The notes beneath the pieces were generated by a model. It was not told where the DNA came from. It worked only from the letters and a program-made list of their open reading frames with translations, and ran no database searches. Made by a program: the position numbers and the translations under genes. Source: Acestrorhynchus altus (lineage: Eukaryota; Chordata; Actinopteri; Characiformes; Acestrorhynchidae). Taken from it: DNA of 64,000 nt. The DNA lies in contig CM067508.1 in NCBI GenBank assembly GCA_034509495.1, forward strand, positions 19,429,033 to 19,493,032. Direction: 5' to 3'. Numbering within the stretch: position 1 is the stretch's first letter; each line of letters begins with the position of its first letter. This document shows, piece after piece, positions 1 through 15,432 of this stretch.

Positions 1-627
1 TGCAAATCACCAACAAAAAACAACAAAACTTCAAAAAAGGCAAGAATGCTGGAAAAATCCATCCTTAATCTTAAAATATTTACATTATTTAATATGCTTC
101 TCATTATCGGTCATTATTAACATTTCAAGACATTTTGTCCATCAATCATTGTTTAAATGAAACTAGTGTGTACAAATGCAACTTAATGCAACATGGAGCA
201 ATACCTTTAAAATCATGTTGATGGTACACACTGTAATAGGGGGAATGGAGACTCTATCATTCTCACTTTAACTGTAAACTGCAACTGCACTATGGAACTA
301 GACAAGAACCTGTGTAACCCTACATATTTGTATACAATCCGGATATGATTTGTATTTACTACAGTGGTATAAAAGGGAATTACACTCCCACACTCCAGGG
401 GGAGTCAAGGAGCAACAGCCCAAATTCTTGCATTATGCCTGTATATGGACATATATGAACTATTTTTAAAATGAAAGATATTATTAAACTATTGTTCAAT
501 TTTAACCAATGTAACCAAAATTAGATGATATTAATTAGAAAATATTGAAGAATTTGAGTTTTTGAGAGAGTTGAGAGACAGACAGACAGAAAATCAGATA
601 CACAGACAACTGTGGGGGGGGGCATAC

Positions 628-3600
628 ATTTTCACAGAAGCGTTCCCGGTCATCTCGGCAGGAAAAGTACAGGTAGCGGTCCAGGTGGAAGTCATCAGAT
701 GAAAGCTCAGCAACTCGCATGATGGCTTTCTTGCAGTCCTCTCTGATCTGATGAGTCCTTTCCTGCTGCTCCGCTTCCCTGACCAAGGCCTTTTCCAGAC
801 ATGCGATGACCTCACCCTGAGAATGCAGATCCTGAGAGAAGAGGAGGGAATAGAACCAGTGGAGAGTAAGTAAAACAGAAACAGCAACATTAAAAGTTTC
901 TACCACAAGAAAAAGGAAAGCCACGAGACAAGAAAGACAAACTGTGAGGCCGAGTAACTACAATAACATTCCATTAAAAGAATGTGTGGAGGAAAATCAC
1001 CAAGGGATTCCACACCCACTCATATTTCCTGGCACCTAATATCTAAAACACTTTCAAGCAGCCACCCTCTAATCCCATTTCACAATAAATCTGAAGACAA
1101 CAAAATGATGTGTGATTTCTACAAGAGCTTTAACTACTGAATAGCCTTACACTATCCATAGAGGACAATGAGGACAAACACACTGAGGATCTGATCTTCA
1201 ACATCCACGTCACTCTGAGGACTGCTCTGAAGCTCAACATTCATCACTGTTGATTCCACTTGGTATGTGTCTCCTCCCTTGTGTTGGACAAAAGTTCAAC
1301 AGTCCATAGCTTAAAGTAAGCTACTCCCTTGGACTGGGTGGGTGGGGTTACTCAGTTTTCACTGTGATATTGGCCAAACATGATTCCATCCAAAAATAAA
1401 GGGGATTTTTACAGAGCTCTCAAGGGGAAGGAGGAAACCCTACTAAAGCAGCATGGATATAAATTCACAAGCTCTACACAAGCTCTACACCAAAATAAGT
1501 GCTATAAACAATTATTTGAGCCATGCCATAGAGAACCATTATTACCTCCTCAAAGAACCCTGTTTGCAGTAAAGATGAGAGATGTCTGAAGAATCTTCAA
1601 CATTGGTTTTTTTTAAAAAACAAATTCACAAGGTTCACACTCGCATCTCTCCTCATACAAGCACGGTTCTCCATTGAGTGGACTACAAGTGCTTCTTCAA
1701 TGGCATCACTCAAAGTTTTGAAGGACCTTTATTTTTATAAGCGTATCTTTAATAAGCATAATTTTATAAACTTTACACAGAGTCGACAGAAGTCATGAAA
1801 TATCTGTGTAAATGGTTTACAAAGTGGCATTATCTTGCCAGGCTTTGGAACGGCCACATAAGTGTGAGTGAGTGAGGCTGAAGTCAATCCAGCGACCTCA
1901 TGGTAAGGCAATGCCCGATGGATTCCATTGCCAAAGTTGTGTTGGCATTTACAATGTCATGTGTGATCCGGGAATACCTCCGGGAATATTTGAAAACAAG
2001 GCTGATATCTAATGACACTCACTTTCTCTCCAGTGATGATGCTTCCACAGTGCAGGGCATTGATGTCTTCTCTGCATTTGTCCATGAAGCCACATATCAG
2101 GCGGTAGTCACTGAAGATGATACTGGTCATCTTTGTGATATACTGGTGGCACTGGTACTCAGTGATGTTTCCACGGTGATCCACCAGGCAGGACACCAGG
2201 AAGCCTTTACCTCTCTCCTCATCTGCACATTCTTTAACCTGGAGGGAAAAGGTGTGTCAATCGCAAAACTCATCAACTTAAATAAATAAATCCAACAACA
2301 ACTAAATAAAGTGATAACTGGGATTAATCCGGTGCCTTTTTTAAAAACCAAATTTATCTGACACTCATCCACAATGACTTAGGAAATGTTAACGTCTGAA
2401 AGTCTGGACCAAAGTCCAAACCAAGGTTCATGTGTTTGTTATATTATGTGCATCTGATCAGTTATTTTTGGCTCAGACTGCAGTTTGGCATTGCACTAAA
2501 GAACTCCATCACTATGTACTGTCGTCATCATCAGTGTGGGCTGCATCTTCCTATATTTGACCTTGACTGTAGAGGGGGTGTCTGTCTCCCCATTCAGAAA
2601 CTCATTTTGAGTACGTGTTCATGCAGCAGAAATGAGCAAAACTGATTGTTTCTGTTTAGAATAAAAGCAAATCTAAAGCTACAATAGAGACAAAAGATTA
2701 AAGAGTAATCTTTTACTACTGCTTGACACAAAAGCATTCAAAACATAGTAAGATTTTGGCACAACACTGGTTCTTACACACTTTCCAACTTTCACTCTCA
2801 TTGGTCAGAAAGTTGTTGCCAAATTTTTTTTGCTCCATTTATAAATTTGTGGATTGTTTAAAACTCTGAAAATAGTATGAAATAGGTGAGGTTTGCATTA
2901 GGCAGCCATCATACATAAGGGAACCGAAGCCAAAAAAGTTCATAAAGGACACCAAAGGGAGCTATGCTAGAACACTGTGGCAAAAACAGGAATTTCCGGA
3001 TTCGACTCAGTGGATTGGGGTCAATCTGAGCATATTTTAATCAGGTATCTGCTATTTTGATCCTGATCCAGATTCATTTTTTTTAAATCATGGTGTTCAG
3101 AGTGCCAACTCGTGTCTTCAAAGTTTCATTAATGGACACCAGTCCCAGATATGAGACACAAAGATTAGCAAGTTTAAAATATACCCGGATAGAACTGGTA
3201 CATCCCTAGACATAAGTACTGCATTATGGCTTAAACTGACCTCTGAAATAGTACTTTTACAAACTTCAACTGCCACGGACTCAAACTTCTGATCAGTAGT
3301 CAGGTTCAGCTTGTAGTTCCACAGCAACTGTTGGGAAAAAAAAATGAAGCAAGTTAAAATCAGTGGGAAAACACTAATATCCAGGTGTTTCAGATGAAAT
3401 CCTAACAGAACCTCTGACTTGATCGTGTTTGACTGCTGCCAGGACAAATGTGTGAGGAGTGTGTGAAGGCTCTGCTCAGTGAGACAGACAGTGCCATCAG
3501 TCTGACCTCAGACAATGTCAACAAAGCGAACACTTCCAATCTACAACATTCCAAAAGTCCATAAGACAGGAGTGGGCAACAAGGGCCACAGTCAACAGTG

Positions 3601-4846
3601 CAGTGTGCCGAATTCCCTGCTCTAACAAACCTACTAAACCTGGCAATTAACAGGTGAGAGGATTCAGGTGTGCTTGAGCAGGGAAAGCACAAAGCAGGTG
3701 TGCAGGTGTCCAGCCCTTCAGGACCAGAGACACCAAACCCTGCTATTAACTGCACAAGGAGACCTTAAACTAAACAATTACCTTTATTTCCAGCTAAATA
3801 TTTAAAACAGGAGGAAAAAGTGATATTGCTAAAATAGAAAATCCAAAGACTGACTCTGAAAGGGTACAGAAACATCTAAAACTGACCACCAGCCACAACC
3901 AGTAATGGAACACCATCCAAAACCCTGCGTTTGTTGGGTGGTTAAAGAATGTTTATTAGAGGTGTTTGAGCCTGGCTAAGATGCAGAACACTGTATTTTA
4001 TTGCTTTATAACCTTAAATCACACGCTGCCCGCATGACTGAGGTTTTTCACATAGAAAAGAAATTCATTTCTGAGTTACAGTGGCATGCACAAGTTTAGG
4101 TACCCCAGTCAAAATATCTGTACTATGAATAGCTGAGCAAGTAATAGATAAATGTAGGTAGGGGTGGGCAAGATAACAATATTTTATCAAAATATTAGAA
4201 TATCATGATTTTCTATTCATAATTTAATTCAAAAAGGCCAAGTGTGATTAAGTTAATTACATTTAAGGTTATTTTTTTGTTTTAATTCTGATAATCTGAT
4301 TAACAATTTATTCAAACTCAGAATTAAATAATCTATTTTTTCTATTTATTATTCTTCTATTCCTCATTTTTATGAGCTCCAAGTACCACTGATCAAACAT
4401 AAAACAAAAAATGCTTGCATATAAAGTATGGCAGTTTTATGCAACGGCACATTTCAATACAGAGAGTGTAACTAGTCCTGTTTTACTGTATTTACAGTTT
4501 ACTGGGCAGGTGAACCACAAAGACGTTTAGATAGTACAGTTAGGAGATCTCCATAGAGAGCTCTGTTGATTCTGTTGAGATTCTGTTGTCTTCATAGACA
4601 AAGTCTCCTTCATGAACAGTGCCACTGAGTTTAATGGGAACGTCAACAGAAACACTAAGAAATTAGTGTAGAAATTAGAGTAGAAATTAGAGTATTAGTC
4701 TTCATCATCAGCCATTAGCTATAATGCAAGTTCAAATTCTGATGTAAAATAAAAACATGTCGGAGCACTTACGTGGTTGCACTCTGCAGAAATGTCTGTT
4801 TCCTGTAAGAGAAGAGAGAAAGAGTCTGAGAAGAGAGACCAGTCTC

Positions 4847-4898
<52 letters not shown>

Positions 4899-7800
4899 TA
4901 CTTGGGGGCCACATTCATGAACCGATATTAAGAAACCGATTTTGAATAAACCTGGAAAATTATTAAATATCATCATGTATCACAAAATCTCCTTTTGACT
5001 TCATTTTGATTTAATTCTATGGAACAAATTATGGGTGGGCAATATAGTAAAAATATAGTATTCTAGTAGTAGTATTCTTTAGGAATTACTTTGTAGTTTA
5101 CCATAATTCACTCATTCACCCATAAATACAGCAGCAGATTCATAGCATCAAATCTCCCCTACTTAGTTCAGTGACTTACACAGCTGTCATATTACTGTGA
5201 CCACTTCCTAATTTCTAAGTCACCTGCGGTGAGCTGGCTCGGGTGGGTATATGAGGTGCGTGATGAACTGTCTGCACATTTAGCCCTCACTGTCATAAGT
5301 AAAATGAGCTACTTATCCGATATGCAAAATAGATGATTACTGGCTTTCGGGGCCAAGCGCGACAGTATTTGTGAAAGTGCACAATGTGAACTGTTTGTCT
5401 GCTACTGTGGTGAAAGTGTATCGTGAGTGGACAATGGCACCTTTTGTGATGTGAGGAGTGAAGGTCAGCTATGAAGCTGAGGTAGAAAGGCAACCTACAG
5501 TGGAGCAGCTTACCAACAAAATGAACCAAAGGGCGATCAGATGTGTCCAGAACAATTCTGCAAACACTACTGCGTATGGAGTTCTGAAGCAGAACCTGCA
5601 TCTCTGATAAAGTTGTATCTGAAGAAAAAGGCTTAAATTTTCATGGCAGTTTCAGAATTGGACCTTATATGATTGGCAAAGGTTGGCAAAGGTTGGCCTT
5701 TTCTTATGAGGCATGTCTTTTGGATGTTGGTGTCAGGAGAGAAACTGGAAGAACACAAGCTGGTGATGGAATCCATTCTTGCACATCACATACACCCCCA
5801 CATGCTAGTTGTCTTTCCAAGGCTGGACGGGGTCTTCCAGCAAGATATTGAGACCAGTCACAAGAAATGTCCACTTCCCCAGACTTGATCCCAATTGAGC
5901 ATCTGTGGGTCCACAGAGATTATGTTGACTCTATGGCTCCTCACCCACTAGCAGCTGTGGGACACACTGTAGTCAGCATGACTCCAGATACCTGTGGCAA
6001 CCTACCAGGATCTTACCGAGTCACTATCAGTGCATCAAGCAGCTGTCTGTGCTGCAAACAGTGATTAATCTGGATATTAACTGGTGGTCAAAATAAAGAT
6101 TTGAGGGTGTTTATTCAAAAACTGCTGGACTGTGTCCAGATAAACAGAACTAAATATATTGTTGGCTAGTCTTCTTTAAGCACAGACGATATGCTGAAAA
6201 GAACTATACTGTGTACCATGATAAATTTGATCACAATACAAAAATAATGCCATATTGCCCACCCCTAGAGATTAATTTATTTATTCTTAATAAGTAAAGT
6301 AAATCAACAAAAAAACAACATGACAGTGGAATATAAACACTTGTTTTTAGTTTTGATTTGTTTTAGATTTGAAAATAGAGACTTTATTAATATTATCATT
6401 ATGATTATACCTTTAACCAGCTCTAATATATTCCTGAATATATTCAGCTGAATGAACACCTTCACAGCATCAACCAACATATTGTTAGAAATTTTCACCA
6501 GAAGTTTAATCCAGTATTTCCAGGTCAGTTCAGGTGCACTAGACTACAGGAAGACAAAAATTCTCAGCATATGCATAAACAGAGCAGCTTCATTAGAGAC
6601 ACTCTGGAATACAGCAAGTCATGCCAGCACCGGAGATACCAACACAACCATCCCTGACCCTAAATAGAGTAAGAAGTGGTGCCAGTATCAGGAGGCCATT
6701 TGATCTCGGTGACTACGCCCGAACCAACCATCCAGTTGCGCATACCAAACTCCACTCTGAAACAAATGGTTTGAGGAGGGATGGGAGTTGTAATCCGTTT
6801 CATTTGAACCTGCACACACGTGAATCTGCACTGCTGAGATCTACACAAACACGTGACCTGCTGTGTTTACACACCTGAGATTCAAACACATGCACCACTG
6901 CACTGAAATTTCCAGACAGTCGCCAACCCACCACCTGGACAGCTACTGCATCTTCCAGCATGTTTCAACATTTCACACCATATTTTACACACCCTATTCA
7001 GCCAATCAAGGACCTCTGAAGGAAGTCCGATACACTGTTTGGATGAAAAGATTGGGAAGTTGCTCATTCAAAGCTTCTTATAACTGTTAACTGTTATAAA
7101 GAGAGTTTATCTTGCATTTGGAGGATCCTGGAGTAAATTTCTCTACTGACAAGGAAAGGCTTTTTACTAGATTTAGGAGCACTGTTGTGAGTATTTAATT
7201 GCATTCAGGGAGAAGAGTTAGTGAGGTCAGGATGTTGTATGATGGCCACCCCACCTCATCCCCTAATCCCCAACTTATTCCAAATATACTGGGTGGAGAG
7301 CCATCATTCCAGAGAATACAGTTTCACTGTTCCACAGCTAAATGCCGGGGGTCTCTGTACCCTTTGAGGCCATGCCTGGCATTAGGCACGGTGTCAATAA
7401 GTTTATCTGTTCAAAAGAATCCTATTTTACTGGCAATACTTCTCTACGGGGACAAGACAAGCTGTGTGTGCATGCATTTGCACATATATGTCCGCAATGG
7501 ATGCAACTTAAAATAGATGAATGTGTTCATTACAAAGGGTGTCCACAAACATTTGGGCATTTATGGTGTTTTTCCACTACATAATCTCTACTCAACTCTA
7601 CGCACATTTTTATTTTCCATAAGGCAAATTTGGTACCTGGAACCTGGAACCGATAACTATTTAAGAACCTGAAAACCTCATTTGTCATTTGTAAAATGTC
7701 ACATTACAGATTGGAGTCTCACAAAAAAGACAAAACAGAGTCGAAACAAAGAGAAATGTAATAAACATTGGAGCCCCAAACGTGAGCCGAGCACAGAACT

Positions 7801-10800
7801 CAGAAAAGGACAGAGACAAAACCAGTGCAAACAGGATGGAAAACAAAGCAAAAAGGCGAATGACATAGAAGGAGAAAATAGGTCAAACACAAAAATAGCA
7901 AACAAATAACACTGGTTGGATGAAGGCAATAATTTGCAATGAGTAAAAAAGAAAGTGGGAAATAAGGAAACCGCTGAGTCAGTATTCCAAAAAGTGCCCC
8001 CCTGCATGAGCAGCCTTGACCATGAAAGCCAGCTTAGCCCATCTGAAACCAGCAACCAGCAAAATCTGGTGTTAAGCTGGACTGTGCGGCGGTAAATAAA
8101 CAGAACAGTGCAAAGTTTCTAGGTATCCCTGTCCCCAACACGTCATTTATTTTTAGACTAAAATTCCAGATCATTACTGTTTATCTGAATGCTTGGCTCT
8201 TTCTTTCTTTGCCTACAAAATGATTCATATGAGTCAGATCCATAAACCAGCACTGAACACACTGCAGTATACCGTAACACTCATCTGCCTATTTCATTGA
8301 GGTTAAGGTTCCCTTTGTTCTACCACAACTCCTCCAGCTCCTATATAAACAACATGCACACAGCATTTCCGGCCATCGGAAGCAGATTTATGACTGACCA
8401 CAGAGAAAGTTTAGTAACAAAATTGGGCAATCAATAGTATGAATGGAAATCAAACACCAGGAAGTAAATATAGCAGACACACAAACCCCTACTGAGAGGT
8501 CATTCTATCCTTTATATTGATGCTTCCTGAGGCTTAGCTACAGACAGCTGCAATCACAAAGGCACGATCTTTAGCGAGGTCCTGAGCAGTTCCTAAAATA
8601 GAAAACTAGCATAACTAAATCACTAATAACGGGCCTGATGAAATCCATTTGATTTTTTCCCCAAACTGTATTTATTTTTTTTCAGATTGCATTTTTGCAA
8701 GTTTTTTGTTTCTTTCCCTACTTTAAGGTAAAGGTCCAAATGCTCATCATCAAAAATCTTATTGAGGACATTATGATTACCATTAGGGCTGGAACAAACA
8801 ATTGATTTGACAGTTTAATATTGACTTCTGCCTTATTGCTCTCATTGCACAATGTTTAAAAGGTTGTATCCACACGCTCTGTTCACATGACTCACAGCCG
8901 TCGGTCAAGATATTTTCACTGCAGCTGCGTCTCCAGATTGAGGTTTTACAGATTGAAGTAACATCAGAGGGAAAACTGTATGCATGATTAAACTGGTGAT
9001 TAACCCATTAAGCCTGAACCAGTCGAAAAACTGAAGAACACCGAAAGATAAAGAACTAGACTGGACCAGTCAACTAAAAGCAACCAGTAAAGAATTGGAT
9101 GAAGTGTCTAGTTCTGTCTAGCTCGGTCACAGTGATGAGAGCACAAGGCCTTGGAGGTTGTATGGAGTTGTTTACATTTATCAGTAGACTGACATGCTCC
9201 GCTGAAGGTCATTTTCAACCTACTGGTTCTTCAGTGCCACATAAGCAGAACAACAAGGTCTTATTTTGTTATTGTTGGTAGAACTGTATGACTGATCTGC
9301 CAGTTCCGATACACCTGCACATTCAGCTACTTTCTTCATACGAAGGACTTTGGGATAACTCGGTGCACATAAGCTCCTCCCGTGGAAACACTGCTTTCAT
9401 TGGGAATGTAAGACAGAATTTGAGGGTAACTGGATAAAGGGGGTTTCTGTCATTTCTACAGTGTGGTTTAATCCAGATCAACTTGGCTCAATTCTTACTA
9501 AAGGTGTGCAACATTTGGAACAAAAGCAGTAATAGGTAATGATCAGCTCCAAGCCACAACTACGTATATTCACTATGATTTAAGATTGCATTGTGTCCTT
9601 CCACACACTCAGACTTACAGTGACTATACCCGCCTGTTCATGATGGCGCAGATGGTGCCTCAGAGGAATCCAGCAGCCGACATAAGCCTTTGAAGAGGTG
9701 CAGGTTTTGTTCCTTCTAGACTGATCATATTTTCTCAGACAAGTTGGGTAGAACACAAAATAAATGACGGGAGATGGAGGTGAGCCTTACTATTCTACCT
9801 CCTGAAAGAAGATAAGAAGTAATTTCCCATGAGAAGAATAATTACTCCACTCACTGAATTTCTCTGAACCACTGCCATCTGCTCCTGTGAGAAGCTGCAC
9901 CTCAAGCAGACGGCTGGAGTTTCTCCTGATGCCAACAAATGGCTTAGAGATAAAAAGTCAACGAGACAGCAGTGGGACATACTAGCGCTGCACAAACGGA
10001 CAAAAGCATTGTTTGAAGCCTGATCCAGTTCTCCAGTTCGGATCCTTTCTTTTTGCCACTGTGTTTTAGTCGAAAACATCCACTAAAACTCCAACATCCT
10101 CTAAGCAGGGAGGAAGTCTCACTGATTCTCAATCAGAAGCAGATCAAACTGGTATCAGCAAACCACATCTGTTCAGTCAAAATGTGACTGTTTACAGCCT
10201 GGGTATTCCAATATCTAGAATGATTGTTGGCCAAATTATATTCGATATCCATGTCCAAATTAGAGCATAGATACAGGGTTCAAATGTTTCTTTAATCTGT
10301 AGAGTCTTCTTAAAAGGAGATTGTAAGGCAATGAAGGCAATGTATAAGGGTTGAGAACCTCTTGAGAAAAGACAAGGAAGTCTTCTGCCATTCAGCTTGT
10401 CAAACTGGGGGATTCATGTGGCCGTCATCTTCCTCTCATCTGTAATTGGTGGATGTGTGTGTCCATCTCTGTTTTGAGTCAAACTAACTAATGAACTCAA
10501 GAAATGAACAAGATGATGTCTTTTAATAGTGCTGTAGATCACATGGGCCTCATTATAAAGAGAAGGTCAGTATTTATATATTAAATGTGGCTATTACAGG
10601 GGTTGGACAATGAAACTGAAACACCCGTCATTATAGTGTGGGAGGTTTCATGGCTAAATTGGAGCAGCCTGGTGGCCAATCTTCATTAATTGCACACTGC
10701 ACCATTTGTTCAAATGAGAACAAATTGTTGGTGCACGTCTTGCTGGCGCATCTGTGACCAAGACAGCAAGTCTTTGTGATTTAACAAGAGCCACGATATC

Positions 10801-12132
10801 CAGGGTAATGTCAGCAAACCACCAAGAAGGTCCAACCACATCCAACAGGATTAACAGTGGACGCAACAGGAAGCTTTCTGAAAGGGATGTTCGGTGCTAA
10901 CCCGGTTTGTATCCAAAAAATGTCATTCGAAATGTCAGGCGAATTGACGCTGTATTGGCCGCCAAAGGAGGCCCTAGTACACCATACTAAAATTATTGTG
11001 GACTAAAACCCTGTGGGCAAAAAAAATAAAAATAAAAAATCATCACAGGAATGGGCTTCCATTGCACCCATTCAACCCTTATTCATAGCCTTGTGACCAA
11101 ACATTACTCTGGACACTCTCTCCGACAAAGGCAATGAATTCTGTGTTTTCAGCCAGCTTTGGAATTTGAACACACACACAATAATCCCATATGTTCTCAT
11201 TTCCACACTTTAACACAGTTAAAGTTAAATTTTCTCCTCACTGACTGATACCCTTCTCGTCCTGTATAAACAGCACAGGTTTGTGTTTCAGCTTAGGATA
11301 CAAATAAAAAAATACATTATTAGACTGGTTCTGGACCACTATACGTTCCAATAAGTGTTCCTGTAAGAAAACATGTACATGACGTACGTCCATCTCTGAA
11401 TCTTGAATCTCCAAAAGAACACCATCCTGTGAGCTATTTTTACCAGCCCCAGGGCAACAGGACAGTGTTGTTTGGATCCCTGCCCTGGTTCTTTTATTCA
11501 CTTCAATCGCAGTACACATTATAACGCACTGATCTGACTGGCTGAATAGTCACAATAATATGTACACTTCGCTCATCTTAGATAAAAACTGAAAATGTAA
11601 CAATTCTCAGTAGTTTATCAATTATAGGTCCAGATCCAGATGGAAAAGCATCTGCTTATTTGTGACGTAATAGTATTCTATGGCACCACTGTAAAGCATT
11701 TTTTAAGAGTATATAAAAGAATGTGCCATTTAATTTTCACATTCTCATCAAGCCAAGAAGGTACCCTCAATCACAACCATTAGACACTGAATTCCCCAAC
11801 AGATCACAGCACTGAGTGGGAGCGTAATGCTGCACGGCCTCATAAAACCATTCATCCTTAAACACGAGGGTGGCTGCTGTGACTGGGAGATAAAAGTGAA
11901 GAATAAGGCTTTAGCAAGCAATGTCTGAGCCCTCAACACCAACCTTCCTGGCATGCCCATCACTCCCACTGTGTGAATTAGAATCACTCTTTTGCTTTGG
12001 TGCACAAACTTCCCAAGTAAACTAAACGCAATAAACAAAGTGTTAGGAAATAGTGGTGAAGGTCATGATATTTTCACTAGTGGAAAGTAATTATTATTAT
12101 TATTTATCATCAATATTAATTATTATTAATTA

Positions 12133-12169
<37 letters not shown>

Positions 12170-15100
12170 GGGCTGTGTACTGGTAAGAATCTGGCAATAT
12201 GAAACATGATAAGGGGCTGGTCGTGATTCGAAATATTATGATATAAAGCAATATATTGTGTTATTTTTATTTGCTAAGCCAATTATGATGTTTTAATAGA
12301 TTCGAGGACTGTAACTCACTCGAAAATTACACATCAGAACGTACACATGCCAGATATGTTCAGAAGATCCTATGATACTAATGCTCTAAATACAAAATTT
12401 TGATACTGATCAAAAAATTACTTATACACTTACATAACTTACGTCTATATCTACACTTTTGGCTTTGAGGTTTTGTTTGTATTGTTTACATTGATTTATA
12501 AATTATATATTTATTTACAATACAAAAAGTATAAATAGCATGAGTAAATTAACTTTGCTTTCCAACAAGATGTTTAGTGTTTAATTACATTAAAGAAAGA
12601 AACAAAATGTGTGTGTGTGTTATATATATATATATAAAATGGTTTCCTCCTTACATTAAAAATATTTTAACACTGTATGTTGACTTTGTGCTGTCGATAA
12701 TGTTTTCTTCCCTTTGGAGCTACACAAGCAGGCTAGACTTATTGTTTTGGCCGCTTGTGTTCTGGGAAATTTGTGAAGCCATTGGTAATCACAGGAAGCA
12801 AGAATCATCGTATTTTAAAAATGTTGGTACTGACTTGGTACTTAAGTACCTTAAACATCTCTAGTTTGAGGACACACTTGAACTCACAGTAGCTGTGGTC
12901 CTGATGTCATAACCACAGGTTTGTGTTGCTTGTTTTGATATGTGCATAATGTAGGCAACTGTAGAATCTGCAACTCTAATTATTAGTTCATTTGAGATTT
13001 GAGATGCACTTTTCTAGTTCAGTACCGCTGGTTTGATTAGTGATTTGCTCAATTAATAATCTATTCATTCATATTCTGATCTGCCAGAGTTACAATATCT
13101 TCAGAGCCCACCTGGAATCACTGAACACAAGGCAGAAATATCCCCCAGGTCCGTCCATCACAGGGTACCCACTAGGACCTATGGGCAATTTAACATGGCC
13201 AAGCCACCAACCATCTGTTGTTAGGAAACACTCCTCACAGACAGAGAGCAGAGTAAAGACTGAACCCACACACACCCACACACACACACCCACACACACA
13301 CACACACTACCTGCTGTCCCACACTGCTGCCCACAGTTAATAATAAATGATCAAATTCAGAGTCATGAGACAGATCACATGGCATCATGTCGGTGCCAAA
13401 ATGGTGCGATTCATTTCTAAAAGGACCTTGTTTGGTGTGGGTGAGTGTTCTAAAAAAACACTGGAAAGCGACCTCACTGGGAAAGACACAAGTTAGTTTG
13501 CATTATGGAATCTAGGGTTTCCATACTACCACCAACTTTTAACAGTAATAATTCCATCATTCTCAGTAAAAACACAGAAAGAGTGGATTTCAGACATTTG
13601 ATACTTTCTGAAAGTTGCTGATAGAGTAGACAGGGTAGGCTCTGTTGCTCAATCATGTCTGTAGGCATCTTTGAACCTAGGTTATGAAGGTTAGATAGCT
13701 GCATATAGCCACCCCGATCCTGCAGCCAACAATGTGTTAATTAACAATCAATACTGCACTTTTCAGAATCGATACAGTATTCCATTAAGTATATCAATAT
13801 TTCCTTACATCCCTAGTAATCATTAGGAAAGTCCTTAAAACAGTTTAAACAAATCATTAATTATTTGGTAACCTAATCTGAATAACTGATTATTTGTTTC
13901 AATAATCAATCAACAGCTTAATCCACTATCAATGTAGTTGTCAGCTGCAGCCCTATTGTCAAATATCCTCTGCTCAAGATGTAATCAGTAATCTGGTTGA
14001 CTCCTTTTGCTGAGGGTCAGGACTTTATCTCTAAAAAGACATCATGTCACGCCACCCTTCACACTAGTATAACTCACATCATTCACTTTTAAATATATGC
14101 TCCTATTCAGCCTACACCAGTGTTTAGCTCCTCCCATTCACAGCGAAAGGTGTTCTTCTCAAATGTTATGCAACTGACACACAAAACAAGGAGCCAATCA
14201 GAACAATCACACAGCCTTACAGTCTTAAAGACCCAGTTACAGGAAAACATTGTTTTAAGCTTAAGTAAACTCTATATAACTACCTTTAATTCCTTTTCAG
14301 ACGTACCCCTTTTAATACTTTGTTTTTCAAAAAGCCTATTTTAATGCTGGTCAGTGCACTGCCTAGTAGAGGACATTCACTTCTGCTGTGTTTGTAAATC
14401 TATTCTCAACTGATAAGACAGACAGGAGTTGATTCAAGCTGACACTCCCACTGCCGCATCTGACTGATTCCTCACTAAGCCCTGCACCCGCATGCTTTTT
14501 ATCAGTCCTCTAACTCCTATTTGTCAAACATCCTGAGACCTGCTGATGAGGTTGAATTCTAAGGGATAACGGTTGAAAAATGATCAGGACAAAAATAATT
14601 ATAGGTAGATAAACCCACACGAATGTCCAAAATTGACTTCTGGAGGATGAATAAATGACAAGAAAAATGTAAGCCTTATAAGGAAGCCAATAATAATGTC
14701 CACAAATCATTCAAAGCAGTAAAAAAATATATTTTATAATACAACTAAAAAGCTGCTTCATTATCATCTTCCCAAGCATACAATCATGCAAATAAATGCA
14801 CAAGGCACAAGCCAGGCTATTAACCCAAAACTATGCACTTCAAGATTGAACAGGATGCATAAAAAGCTCTTTCTCTTTGAAAACCAGTAAAGACACTCCT
14901 AAAGACGCCTAGAGGAAAGAAGCCAAATGTCCACTCTATCTTGTTAGTGGCCTGAAACCAGAAAGTGCAGAAGATTTGACAGCACCAAGCAGGCAAAGAC
15001 AAATTAAACAGCACTGAGCAGAGCAGCTATTAATCATTTACAATGATAAGGGTTTACACCTGTTTCTGAACCGAACAGTGATGCACAGACGCTTTCAGCA

Positions 15101-15401
15101 TGTCGCAGTTATTAATCTTTAATAAGACAACTTTACTGAATGGGAAAGAAGAGCTCCCTGGTTACTGAAGTTGGGGTGGCAAGGAATGTATCCTAAATGA
15201 AACCTACAGACAATCCAATGGGGCCAGTTTTTATCAGTGCTACATTTTTCTGGCTCCAGTGGCCCCAGTCAAGGTGGGATATACATATTCGTCAACTGTT
15301 CAGCCAGCTCTTGAAGTTGAAGTTTTGGATGATGAGGGTAAGAATCTGTGACACTTTGACAAGAACCAAACTGTGATGTTCTAGACAACTGGGTCAGAAC
15401 A

Positions 15402-15432
<31 letters not shown>

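Larger units (their letters stand above)
4159..6268. mobile_element. Composite DNA-transposon block with 13-bp terminal inverted repeats
   Basis: TAGGGGTGGGCAA at 4159-4171 is repeated in perfect inverted form at 6256-6268, a terminus typical of hAT-like elements in fish. A related terminus (GGGTGGGCAATAT) sits inside at about 5034, suggesting nesting. I see no clear target-site duplication. Confidence 0.55.

Noticed and set aside
4732..4945. ORFs rich in Cys-Val or Thr-His dipeptides
   Set aside because: Translations of the (CA)n microsatellite on the two strands.
12168..13811. TAGGGCTGTGTACTGG at the left and a TACATCCCTAGTAA end at the right as one 1.6-kb hAT element
   Set aside because: The two ends are only loosely complementary, and unrelated repeats lie between them, so one element cannot be supported.
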